Counted from the stretch's first letter, positions 9,090 to 16,550 are shown. The stretch: DNA of 27,903 nt from an uncultured Eubacteriales bacterium (GCA_900548285.1 URKE01000024.1:1-27903), one strand, 5' to 3'. Program-made: numbers and translations. Notes: generated by a model from the letters alone, not told the origin.

Positions 9090-9120
9090 CGGGAGACTGC
9101 GTAAAACGCAATGTCCCCCG
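9090..9120 (-). other. stable intergenic stem-loop upstream of the solute-binding gene
   Basis: Outer arms 9090-9097 and 9113-9120 pair (one mismatch), a 2-nt bulge (9111-9112) follows, and inner arms TGCGT (9098-9102) and ACGCA (9106-9110) close on an AAA loop: about 12 pairs. No T-run follows on the minus strand, so it is not a classical terminator. It sits between the 3.3-kb surface-protein gene and the solute-binding gene, where such stems often protect the downstream message from 3'-5' or 5'-end decay. Confidence 0.5.
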
Positions 9121-9135
9121 CCGCGTTATAGCAAG

Positions 9136-12100
9136 TTATTTATTCTTTTTTCTCAAAACGACAAAGCCTATCGCCGCTATCGTTACGGCAAAGCACGCCG
9201 CCGAGCCTCCGCCAACGGCAGAAGAACAGCCGCCGGTCTTTTCCGGCTCTTCTTTTTTATCTTCTTTCCACTTGGCGTAAAGCGTTATATCTTTCGTAAC
9301 AGGCGTTCTGAAATTGTAAAGTTCGGTGCATGCTTCGTCCGCATACCAGCCTTCGAACGTAAATCCTTCCTTTTTGGGGTTTGCCGGTTTGAATACGATA
9401 TCGCCATCGCAAACGGTCTGCGGATTTACCGCCGAACCGCCGCCGGTCACAAACGTAACGGTATATTCTTTACCGACGACAGCGGTAACGGTTTCGTCTC
9501 CCCATCCTTTGTAAACGACTACCGAGTCTGCGCCGTCAAGTTCGTATTCCACATCTCCGACGAAAACCGACTTGGCTTTGTAACCCTTTTCCGCGCTGAC
9601 GGTAACGGTAATTTTATCTCTGAATCCGACGCCTTCCGTCTTATCCGCACTGACGGTACCGTGTTCGGGCTGAACCACGGTGATATCGCTCTTTTGCGAA
9701 ACGAGAGAACGGATATACTGCGTGGAGCCGCTCGTGGATACCGAAAGATACGCATAGCCGCCGATGAAATCGCTTCTCTTAACGCCTTCGAGGTCGGAGA
9801 ACTTTTCTCCGTTTATCTTAACGTAGTTTTCCGTACCGTCCTCGCTGATATAAATCGTTATATAGAAACGATCGTTCTCGAACGGCTGTTCGAGAGTTGC
9901 GTCGGCAAAGAGCGCGCTCAGTTTACCCGAAAGCATATCCTGCATTTTACCGAAATTCTCGGCTTCTTTAACGGTTTCCGTCTGCAACAGAACTTTCGCG
10001 ACAGAAAGGTCGGAACCGCCTCCTTTAAGCGATTTTAAAAGTCCGTCGTAAAGGGCAAATCTTATTTTGCCGGTGACCGCGTTGTTCTGGTAATCCCAGT
10101 TTCTCGCGCTCCATTTTATGGTTATTTCCTTGCTTACGTCCAGTTTCAGAAGGTTCGTTATCGAGCCGGAAGAACATATAAGAAATCCGGTTTCGTCCTC
10201 GTAAGTGTAGAAAGAAGTGTCGTGCTGATAACTGCCGTAATAAGAATTGATTATCTCGTTGCCGTCTTTATCGACGAACGAATCGCCTATATCCCACTGC
10301 GTGTAGTTCGCGTCCCAGCCGTTGTCGTCCGTGTCTATTTCATACGGATATTCCTCATCTACAACGCCGTGCAGTTTATGATAAAGAACTATTTCCTCTT
10401 CATACCATTTGAGGGTGAGTTCCATATCTTTCGTAACCGCGTCGTCCACGCCGAAATCGTTGCCGTTTTCATCCACGTAAGTGAATGCGAAACCGTATTC
10501 GTCGAAGTAGGTCGGCGTTCCGTAAAGCGTATCTCCGTCCTTGACTTCCACGCTTACGTATTCGTACTTGCCCGTTTTCGATTTGATCTTTACGGTGTGA
10601 TAGGTCGCTCCGTTTTGTTTATATGCGGCGTAAATCGCCACGTCTTTATCGATAACGCTGTCGAAATCGAACTTAACCGTAAGCGACGAATCGGTGTAAT
10701 AACCGAGGAAAGTATAACCGTCGATCTCCTGAGCGGCGGGCGCTTCCGCTTTGCTGCCGATGAAAACCGATTTCGTGGTTTCTTCGTAGCCGGGAACGTT
10801 CGACTTAAACGTCACGTTCGCCTTTGCGGTGGATTGCGTAACCTTGATTTTGAACTGATTGGTGCCGAGCGACAAAAGTTGCAGATAAGCATAATCCGTT
10901 ACGAAATCGCTTCTCTTGACGTTTATGCCGCAGATTTTGGCTCCGTTTGCCGCGACGAAACTTTCTTCCGCCGTCTCGCCGATATAAATCGACAACGTGA
11001 CGAATTTTTCCGCGCTGTCGTCCTGATACGAGACGTAATCGAGAACTTCGCTCACAAAATCCCCTATTTGTATCCTGTTGTAAATCGGGCTTGCAGGAGT
11101 TTCGTCGCTCCCTTTCTCGGTACTTCCGTAAATAGGCAACTTGTTACCGAATTCGGGGTTCCAGCCGTTTACGTCCGCATAATAAATCTGTTCGAGACTG
11201 TCGAACAAACCGAATACGAAGCGCGCTTGTTGATCCCACGATTTCATGCTGTTCATCGCAAGCCTTATGTTTATAAGACCGGTGAGGTCGAGCGGCATTC
11301 CGTAAGTTACGTATCTCGCGCCGTCGAGTACGAAAATCGTTCCGTCCGAATTGACCAGAGTGCAATATTCGGTGTTATACATACCGTAATTTGCGGTTAT
11401 GAGATCCTCGTCGTTCTCGTCGAAATATTTCACTCCGTTCTGATTTGCGGAAATGCCGTTTTCGTCGTAAGGAAGGTCGATTTTGCCTCTTACGTCGTAA
11501 ACGTCGACGGGCGCTTTTTCATAGACTACTTTCAAAGTCAGATCGGAAGTTATCGGCGCGGTCACGTCGTATTCTTCGTCGCCGAGGTAGAATTTGGTTT
11601 TAAAGCCTTTCACGTCGATTTCTTCGGGAACAACGAGTGCTTCGTTATCGCCCGCACCGACTTCGACCGAAGTACCTCTTCTTTCGTCTTTGATCGTTAC
11701 GGTGTGATCCCATGCCGATTCCTGCGTTATCTGAACTTCTATTTCCAGAACTTCGTTTATCGCAACGTGAAGATATGCGCCTTCCCGGAAATCGCTTCTT
11801 TTAACGTTCGGAGCAATAACCTTTATTCCGCCGAAGTTTACGTAAGATTCTTCGGCAGTTTCGCCGATATAAAATTCCAGTTCGCCGTAACCCGTCTTGT
11901 CGTAGTTCATTGAATTTTCCGAAAGCGCGCCGTTTACGCAGATTTTATTGGCAAGATGTCCGTAATCTTTATAGTTGGCGTCGGTCTCGACGTAATTCGA
12001 ACCCCACATATTGATCTTAACGCCTTCCGTACCGAGATTCCACGTGTTTGAAGCCGCCTTATAAGCGTTTTCAAGCCCGTCTATAACGCTGAAAATAAAC

Positions 12101-12468
12101 CACGAATGGTTAGACCAGTTCGGATCGAGTCTGAATTTTATCTTCGTCTTTTTCGTAAGATCGAGTTGGTTAATGTTTAAGTTGTTGCCGTAAGCAAGAA
12201 CGAACGTGGAAGTATTACCGGTAACAAGATGGCTTCCCGCCGAGTTATACGAACCGAATTGCGTACCGATAATAACGTTACCTGCCTCGTCCATATATGC
12301 TGTTCCCGGGTTGTTTTTGTGCCACCCGTTCTCGTCGATTTCCGCAACAAATTTGTTTCCCGTACTGTCTTTATATTCTTTGGAAGTCTCCGCCGTCGCC
12401 ATAATGACCGAAAGGCTGAGACAACACATTAAAAGACACGTGAGGAAAATCATTAACTTTTTTCTCAT
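9136..12468 (-). CDS. Large secreted surface protein: three repeated ~210-aa modules, InlB-type repeats, C-terminal Cys/TM anchor
   Basis: 1110 residues. A signal peptide (1-26, cleavage near ATA|E) is followed by three related modules at about 40-249, 325-546 and 700-926. Each ends with a conserved strand pattern: YIGETAEESYV...NVKRSDF...AYL, YIGETAEESFV...NVKRSDF...AYL, YISEDGTENYV...GVKRSDF...AYL. Between and after them are InlB B-repeat-like segments (about 255-317, 551-617, 624-688) and a clear Listeria-Bacteroides repeat at 1002-1067 (PKKEGFTFEGWYAD...LYAKW). The tail is TGGCSSAVGGG, a hydrophobic helix (about 1090-1105) and RKKNK. The ATG at 12468 is chosen because it starts the signal peptide and has GGGAGG 4 nt upstream. 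No catalytic motif was recognised; the modules look like beta-sandwich carbohydrate-binding or adhesion domains. Position directly before the solute-binding gene suggests glycan capture at the cell surface. Function is inferred. Confidence 0.75.
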   Translation of the reverse strand: MRKKLMIFLTCLLMCCLSLSVIMATAETSKEYKDSTGNKFVAEIDENGWHKNNPGTAYMDEAGNVIIGTQFGSYNSAGSHLVTGNTSTFVLAYGNNLNINQLDLTKKTKIKFRLDPNWSNHSWFIFSVIDGLENAYKAASNTWNLGTEGVKINMWGSNYVETDANYKDYGHLANKICVNGALSENSMNYDKTGYGELEFYIGETAEESYVNFGGIKVIAPNVKRSDFREGAYLHVAINEVLEIEVQITQESAWDHTVTIKDERRGTSVEVGAGDNEALVVPEEIDVKGFKTKFYLGDEEYDVTAPITSDLTLKVVYEKAPVDVYDVRGKIDLPYDENGISANQNGVKYFDENDEDLITANYGMYNTEYCTLVNSDGTIFVLDGARYVTYGMPLDLTGLINIRLAMNSMKSWDQQARFVFGLFDSLEQIYYADVNGWNPEFGNKLPIYGSTEKGSDETPASPIYNRIQIGDFVSEVLDYVSYQDDSAEKFVTLSIYIGETAEESFVAANGAKICGINVKRSDFVTDYAYLQLLSLGTNQFKIKVTQSTAKANVTFKSNVPGYEETTKSVFIGSKAEAPAAQEIDGYTFLGYYTDSSLTVKFDFDSVIDKDVAIYAAYKQNGATYHTVKIKSKTGKYEYVSVEVKDGDTLYGTPTYFDEYGFAFTYVDENGNDFGVDDAVTKDMELTLKWYEEEIVLYHKLHGVVDEEYPYEIDTDDNGWDANYTQWDIGDSFVDKDGNEIINSYYGSYQHDTSFYTYEDETGFLICSSGSITNLLKLDVSKEITIKWSARNWDYQNNAVTGKIRFALYDGLLKSLKGGGSDLSVAKVLLQTETVKEAENFGKMQDMLSGKLSALFADATLEQPFENDRFYITIYISEDGTENYVKINGEKFSDLEGVKRSDFIGGYAYLSVSTSGSTQYIRSLVSQKSDITVVQPEHGTVSADKTEGVGFRDKITVTVSAEKGYKAKSVFVGDVEYELDGADSVVVYKGWGDETVTAVVGKEYTVTFVTGGGSAVNPQTVCDGDIVFKPANPKKEGFTFEGWYADEACTELYNFRTPVTKDITLYAKWKEDKKEEPEKTGGCSSAVGGGSAACFAVTIAAIGFVVLRKKNK

Positions 12469-12569
12469 TTTGCCTCCCATATATATAGATCGGACGCTTG
12501 GATTTTTCAAATGCTTTTTTGAAACGCCCGACGCTATTTTTTTAATTTTATCGGATTTTAAAATTTTAT

Positions 12570-12624
12570 TCGCCGAAATCCGTTAAATCCGCCGAACCCC
12601 GCTAAACCCGCCGAGATTCCGTCA
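12570..12624. repeat. 19-bp degenerate tandem repeat, about 3 units
   Basis: Units begin near 12570, 12589 and 12608 and share the pattern (C)CGCCGA...CCG.TAAA. The third unit overlaps the stop codon of the LacI-family gene (12622-12624). It lies in the 153-nt junction before the surface-protein gene. The rest of that junction (12469-12569) is AT-rich and holds no convincing terminator. Confidence 0.5.
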
Positions 12625-13605
12625 ATCGATTTCAGTGCTTTCACGCTCTATGAAGTCCGCGGTTATTTCGCCGACGTACGTTTCGTTGTTTCCGGTGAGA
12701 TATTCGATATATTTTAAACCTTCTTTTTCGATATTGAGAGAAATCGTGGAAATGGACGGATTGAGCATGCCCGAAATAAGAATGTTATCGAACCCTACGA
12801 CTTTGATATCCTGCGGTATCCTTTTACACTTTTTCTGAGCCGCCATGATCGCGCCGAAAGCCATCATATCGTTCAGGCACATAACCGCGTCTATTTTTTC
12901 CTCTTTTTCGATAAGTTCGCTCATCTTGGAATAACCGATGACGTAACTTTCCTCTTTGGGATAATTGCCGTACATTACGGTGTCTTCGCGCACCGGCAAA
13001 TCGTGTTCTTTAATGTAATTATTGAAATAACGCACGCGGGTATCGCTTTCGAGCATTTCTCCGCTTATACCGGATATAAAATAGAAATGCCTCAATCCGC
13101 CGTTCAGCATTTTATCGAGAGCGATTTTCATCGCGTTTTCGTAGTTGATGGTCATGCAGAACAAATCTTTTCCGTGTCCTGCGTAAATATATTTGATTCC
13201 GAGTTGCCTTAAAATGTCGATATATTTTTCAGGGAAATGCGCCGAATAATTGAGAATTCCCATCACCCTTATGCCGATAAGACTTTCGAGTATGGTTGAA
13301 ATATTCTCCTCGCTGCTTTTCACTATATTTATAAAAATCCCGGATTTAGATGCGTACTTTTCCATTACGTCTACGACTTGCAGGTAATAAGGGTTCGAAA
13401 GGTCGGAAACTAAAATCGCAATGGTTCTGTTCACACCGTTGAACAACGTCGACGCAAGTCTGTTCGGAATGTAGCCCGTTTCCTTTATCACGGCTTCTAT
13501 TTTTTCACGCGTTTTTTCGGAAACGTATCCGCTGTTGTTTATAACTCGGGTAACGGTCATGCTCGACACTCCCGCTTTTTCGGCAACCTCTTTTATAGTA
13601 ATCAT
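12622..13605 (-). CDS. LacI/GalR-family transcriptional regulator
   Basis: 327 residues. The N-terminus is a canonical LacI helix-turn-helix (MITIKEVAEKAGVSSMTVTR, 1-20) followed by VINNSGYVSEKTREKI and hinge helix PNRLASTL (47-54). The remainder is the periplasmic-binding-like sensor domain (TIAILVSDLSNPYYLQVV at 61-78; VDAVMCLNDMMAFGAI and DIKVVGFDNILISGML in the C-terminal half). It should be a sugar-responsive repressor of the downstream locus. A GGAGG site at 13610-13614 lies 4 nt from the ATG. Its own promoter (13751-13780) is overlapped on the transcribed side by a LacI-type palindrome (13719-13740), so autoregulation is likely. It is the first gene of the glycan locus in transcription order; effector sugar unknown. 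Confidence 0.93.
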   Translation of the reverse strand: MITIKEVAEKAGVSSMTVTRVINNSGYVSEKTREKIEAVIKETGYIPNRLASTLFNGVNRTIAILVSDLSNPYYLQVVDVMEKYASKSGIFINIVKSSEENISTILESLIGIRVMGILNYSAHFPEKYIDILRQLGIKYIYAGHGKDLFCMTINYENAMKIALDKMLNGGLRHFYFISGISGEMLESDTRVRYFNNYIKEHDLPVREDTVMYGNYPKEESYVIGYSKMSELIEKEEKIDAVMCLNDMMAFGAIMAAQKKCKRIPQDIKVVGFDNILISGMLNPSISTISLNIEKEGLKYIEYLTGNNETYVGEITADFIERESTEID

Positions 13606-13718
13606 TTTTCCTCCGTTTTCTTTTTTTTGCTTTCGCTCTGTTTTTGTTCTTTTTTTCGTTCTTTTCCGTTCGGCAAAGCATTTTAGCCTTATCGACCGCT
13701 AATTTTGCTGTTTTTTAA

Positions 13719-13740
13719 AATATGTTACCGATAACATATT
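13719..13740. promoter_or_regulatory. LacI-family operator palindrome
   Basis: The core TATGTTACCGATAACATA (13721-13738) has perfect 7-bp arms around CCGA, extended to 9-bp arms at 13719-13740. A central CG with TGTTA/TAACA arms is the standard shape of LacI/GalR operators. It begins about 4 nt downstream of the predicted start site of the regulator gene, so binding would block initiation. It differs at one defined position from a catabolite-responsive (cre) consensus, so CcpA binding is an alternative. Confidence 0.8.
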
Positions 13741-13750
13741 CTGTAAGTCA

Positions 13751-13780
13751 ATTATAGCAGATTTGAATCCTATTTGTCAA
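13751..13780 (-). promoter_or_regulatory. sigma-A promoter of the LacI-family gene / glycan locus
   Basis: On the minus strand TTGACA (13775-13780) and TATAAT (13751-13756) are both perfect, with an 18-nt spacer. The predicted start is near 13744, giving a leader of about 140 nt that contains the operator and an A-rich tract but no recognised riboswitch. As no good terminator was found before 12468, this promoter may drive the whole locus. Confidence 0.85.
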
Positions 13781-13882
13781 TACTTTTTGAAAATTTTTTC
13801 CTAAGTTTTTTTAGATCGGGTTATCTGCATCGAAAAATTACCGGAAACAAAAAGAAATTTTGCCGGCTTACGGAACGCAAAA

Positions 13883-13917
13883 ATCCCGACGATTCGGACG
13901 ATACCGATAGTCGGGAT
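13883..13917 (-). terminator. intrinsic terminator-like hairpin
   Basis: ATCCCGAC (13883-13890) pairs with GTCGGGAT (13910-13917), with an inner TCGG/CCGA stem. On the minus strand the stem is followed by a T5 tract. No minus-strand protein gene ends nearby, so it could end a non-coding transcript from the 13.9-14.2 kb region or shield the LacI promoter from read-through. Confidence 0.5.
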
Positions 13918-13936
13918 GATAATTACGTTAATTGTT

Positions 13937-13966
13937 CGGACATCTTACCAATGTGTCCGTCTTTTT
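13937..13966 (+). terminator. terminator-like hairpin, plus-strand polarity
   Basis: CGGACA (13937-13942) pairs with TGTCCG (13954-13959), followed by TCTTTTT on the plus strand. No plus-strand gene lies upstream, so its role is unclear. Confidence 0.4.
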
Positions 13967-13986
13967 GGTTTGAAATAGCACGGGCG

Positions 13987-14066
13987 CGGCAACGAGTTGC
14001 CGTCGACCGTCAATTTGCCACAAGGCAAATTCTTGCCGAGGGGCTCCCGCTTGCGGGATACGGCAA
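13987..14066. other. group of three adjacent hairpins, possible structured RNA or repeat
   Basis: Three consecutive inverted repeats: CGGCAAC/GTTGCCG (13987-14002), AATTTGCC/GGCAAATT (14012-14031) and TTGCCG/CGGCAA (14033-14066) enclosing CCCGC/GCGGG (14046-14057). All reuse the GGCAA/TTGCC word. A bidirectional terminator follows at 14086-14104. The 13781-14305 stretch has no convincing gene; this structured island is its main content. Strand and expression cannot be decided from sequence. Confidence 0.4.
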
Positions 14067-14085
14067 ACTATCAAAAAGTAAAAAG

Positions 14086-14104
14086 GCACGCATTTTTTGC
14101 GTGC
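14086..14104. terminator. bidirectional intrinsic terminator
   Basis: GCACGCA (14086-14092) and TGCGTGC (14098-14104) form a 7-bp stem with a T5 loop, followed by TTTTT on the plus strand and by TTTTT-rich sequence on the minus strand. Confidence 0.55.
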
Positions 14105-14169
14105 TTTTTGCTTATTTTTCACTCGAAACACTCTAAAATTCTATTCAGCCATATTTCTTCACTGTAGAC

Positions 14170-14216
14170 ATTGCATTTCCTATCACCGGCTATTTTGCGG
14201 TGATAAGGAATACAAT
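14170..14216. repeat. short palindromic element related to the 21951-22243 element
   Basis: A 19-bp stem (14170-14188 with 14198-14216, three mismatches) closes on a 9-nt loop. The centre TATCACCGGCTATTTTGCGG and the following TGATAAGGAAT resemble 21966-21992 and the right end (22223-22239) of the 293-bp element, so it looks like an internally deleted or miniature relative. Confidence 0.5.
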
Positions 14217-14238
14217 GCATTTAATAACACACAATAAA

Positions 14239-14278
14239 ATAAGCGGGCAACCCGACAACCGTCGGACCGCCCGCTTAT
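14239..14278 (-). terminator. intrinsic terminator of the PrsA-like foldase gene
   Basis: ATAAGCGGGC (14239-14248) pairs with GCCCGCTTAT (14269-14278), with an inner CCGAC/GTCGG stem. On the minus strand it is followed by TTTTATTG. It begins 27 nt after the foldase stop codon. Confidence 0.75.
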
Positions 14279-14305
14279 ACGCGTATATGTTATATAATTG
14301 TTAAT

Positions 14306-16372
14306 TCATTTCGATTCGGTTATAAGGTCCTTATACGCTTTTTCGTTATAAGTGATGTAAGCGTTCTTTCCGTCCTTGCTCGTATCCATCGTGTATTTCT
14401 TGATGAAACGATCCGCTTCTTTGGATACGTAGTTGTTTTCGATAAGAGTTTCGTTTGCCTTCTTGAAGTTGTAAGCAACCGTTCCTTTGGTTTCGATCTC
14501 CGCTTCGAACGCAGCCTTATCGGCATAATATCCGTAACCGCCCTCTTTAGCCGTGCAGATAAGAACGTGCAAGCCGTAGGATTCGGACATAAACATTACC
14601 ACGCTGCCCTCGCCCATTTCGACGGCCTTGGTTGCGGCCTCGACGAATTCGGTAACGTACTGCCCCTTGGAAGTGAGCGGCGAATAAACGTATCCGAGAT
14701 ACTTGTTGAAGTTGCCGGTGTCGGTGCTGTAAGCGAACTTGATATCTTCGAATCTGTTGAGAATTTCTTTCTTCTCGTCGTATTTCTTCGTCTCGTAACC
14801 GGGAATGGCAACCGCTTCGCCAAGTCTGGGTTCGACGCCGAGCGCGTCTTTAACTATATTGACGAAATCGGTGTAGCCCATCGCGTCGGGAGTGACGTTT
14901 TCAAAATGGAATTTGAGAACCTTCTCATCGTTGGTTTTTTCCACGTAAGAAGTAACGCCTTCGATTTTGCCGTTGTATTTGGCAAGGTTCCATGCCTTAT
15001 CCGCGGTGTTATAAACGTATTTATCGGAGAAAGTGAACTTTTCGTCCGCATAAGTGCCGTAACCCGCTTTTACCCAACTTTCTCTGAGATCTTTCACTAC
15101 GATGTCGCTCGCAAGGCTCTTAACAAGGGCGGCGATTTCGGTTTTCTTAACGTCCTTTTCGGCCTTTTTGTCGGAGATGGCAGTCTTTTGATCTTCGGTA
15201 TATTCTACGACCATGTGCGAAACGTAGCCGTAACCGATTTTCGAATTATAAACGACGAACTTGCTATCCGAAACTTCGCCGAGCGCGGTTTCCAGAGCGG
15301 AAACGTTACCCGTGTATTCGGAACTCTGTTTTTCGGCAAGTTCACGATATTGATTCCAGAGTTCGTCGGTAGTGGCGACTCTGTCCGCTCTGAGCGCCTT
15401 TTCGTATTTGTCTACGAGTTTGCTTTCGAGCGCGGAATTTATGTTATTCTTGAAATAGTCAAGTTGAAGAACTGAAAGAACCGTGGGGGCTTTCTTGCCT
15501 TCGAAATACTTATCGCCGTTGGCGTCGGTTTCGACAACGCCGAGTTCCTGAAGTCTTTTATAGCCCTTCTTGAACGCTTTGAGTCTGTCGCCCGCGATTT
15601 CCGCGTTAAGATATTCGCCGATAATCTTGTTGCATGCCTTAACGTCGATTTTCTCGTCCTCGCTGTCCATAGTGGGAGTTGTTCTCGGCGAATAAGTTAT
15701 TTCTTCGTGGTTATGATCGTCGTCGCTATCGTCGTCCATAAACGAATCGATAAACGAATTGAGGTTTTTGATCGCGTCCGAAACGGCTTTGAGAACTTCG
15801 TTCGCGTCGCCGACGAATCTGAACGCGGCGTCCGTTCTCTTGAGCGATGCGTCGCCGTAAGCGTTTTTAACGTAAGCGGCAAGACCTTCAGCGTAGCCGT
15901 CGTCGCCGACAGCCTTGGCGGTGTAAGCGGCGATATCGTTATCGGATGCGATAAGAGAAAGCATGTCCGCGCCCTTTTCGAGAGCCTCTACGTCCGCGGC
16001 GGTGAGAATTTTCACGTCGCCGGTGTAAACCTTGTCTTTGTAATCTGCGGAAGAAAGTCTTTCTTTGGACTGCTGAATAATAACCGCGTTGTTCACGAGA
16101 TTATCGAGAACAAGTTTGTACGCCTTTGCGGTGGTGTAACCGTTTCTCTGCACGTAGTAATATCCGTACGACAAATAACCCGCGATGATGTCGCGTTTGT
16201 AAATATCCGTGGCAACACCCTCGACGGCGCCGTCGGAAATATCGACTTTAACCGCTATCTGAGCCATATCTCTGTCCTGATTCACCTTGAAAAGCGCGCA
16301 ACCCGCGAACGTTCCGAATGTGACCGCGACGAGAGAAATAACCGCAATGAGTTTGAGTAACAATTTTTTCAT
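14306..16372 (-). CDS. PrsA/SurA-like foldase lipoprotein with parvulin (PPIC) domain
   Basis: 688 residues. A lipoprotein signal ends FAGC (Cys25). Residues about 30-110 resemble the SurA_N helical domain (AQIAVKVD...IYKRDIIAGYLSYGYYYVQRNGYT...VLDNLVNNAVIIQQ). Parvulin-like elements follow: a first strand with His (YVSHMVVEYTEDQ, 383-395) and the C-terminal part DTGNFNKYLGYVYSP...VTEFVEAATKAVEMGEGSVVMFMSESYGLHVLI (551-605). These halves are about 150 residues apart, longer than a normal PPIC domain, so an insertion is likely. An acidic/His run DDDSDDDHNHEE lies at 213-224. Extracytoplasmic folding of secreted proteins is the family role. AGGAG (16379-16383) supports the ATG. Genes prs-pth-mfd-prsA are a recurrent clostridial order, which supports the call. 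The peptidyl-prolyl isomerase activity is uncertain. Confidence 0.75.
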   Translation of the reverse strand: MKKLLLKLIAVISLVAVTFGTFAGCALFKVNQDRDMAQIAVKVDISDGAVEGVATDIYKRDIIAGYLSYGYYYVQRNGYTTAKAYKLVLDNLVNNAVIIQQSKERLSSADYKDKVYTGDVKILTAADVEALEKGADMLSLIASDNDIAAYTAKAVGDDGYAEGLAAYVKNAYGDASLKRTDAAFRFVGDANEVLKAVSDAIKNLNSFIDSFMDDDSDDDHNHEEITYSPRTTPTMDSEDEKIDVKACNKIIGEYLNAEIAGDRLKAFKKGYKRLQELGVVETDANGDKYFEGKKAPTVLSVLQLDYFKNNINSALESKLVDKYEKALRADRVATTDELWNQYRELAEKQSSEYTGNVSALETALGEVSDSKFVVYNSKIGYGYVSHMVVEYTEDQKTAISDKKAEKDVKKTEIAALVKSLASDIVVKDLRESWVKAGYGTYADEKFTFSDKYVYNTADKAWNLAKYNGKIEGVTSYVEKTNDEKVLKFHFENVTPDAMGYTDFVNIVKDALGVEPRLGEAVAIPGYETKKYDEKKEILNRFEDIKFAYSTDTGNFNKYLGYVYSPLTSKGQYVTEFVEAATKAVEMGEGSVVMFMSESYGLHVLICTAKEGGYGYYADKAAFEAEIETKGTVAYNFKKANETLIENNYVSKEADRFIKKYTMDTSKDGKNAYITYNEKAYKDLITESK

Positions 16373-16454
16373 AACGTTCTCCTGTCAAGCAAAGAGTTCA
16401 AAAGATTCGTCTGAACGATTCAAATGAAACCCCTCCGCTTTACGTAATGACAAT

Positions 16455-16483
16455 ATTATACTAAATTTAACAGACGATTGCAA
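16455..16483 (-). promoter_or_regulatory. promoter of the PrsA-like gene
   Basis: Minus-strand TTGCAA (16478-16483), 17-nt spacer and perfect TATAAT (16455-16460). The predicted leader is about 75 nt. The gene is therefore transcribed independently of mfd. Confidence 0.8.
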
Positions 16484-16511
16484 GGCATTTACGGCTGTTT
16501 TTGAAGAAAAA

Positions 16512-16550
16512 ACCAAAAAAATATTTTCACGGACGGGAAAAATACCCGTC
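16512..16550 (-). terminator. probable terminator after mfd
   Basis: GACGGG (16532-16537) pairs with CCCGTC (16545-16550); on the minus strand a T-rich tract (16512-16521) begins about ten nt later. The distance to the T-run makes this moderate only. The remaining sequence 16551-16686 shows nothing recognisable. Confidence 0.45.

Noticed and set aside
9065..9135. Transcription terminator between surface protein and solute-binding gene
   Set aside because: The stem is strong but has no T-run on the minus strand, and no separate promoter for the solute-binding gene was found.
10222..11913. 563-codon open frame on the plus strand inside the surface-protein gene
   Set aside because: It is the antisense shadow of a gene with signal peptide, repeats and good SD; the translation is rich in Arg, Val and Phe with no recognisable domain and no RBS.
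12482..12510. TTGAAA, 17 nt, TATATA directly upstream of the surface-protein gene as a promoter
   Set aside because: The start site would fall near 12475, within the GGGAGG ribosome binding site, leaving almost no leader; too weak to list as a feature, though an internal promoter is not excluded.
13719..13740. cre site for CcpA as the main reading
   Set aside because: One mismatch to the cre consensus and perfect longer arms next to a LacI-family gene make a dedicated autoregulatory operator more likely.
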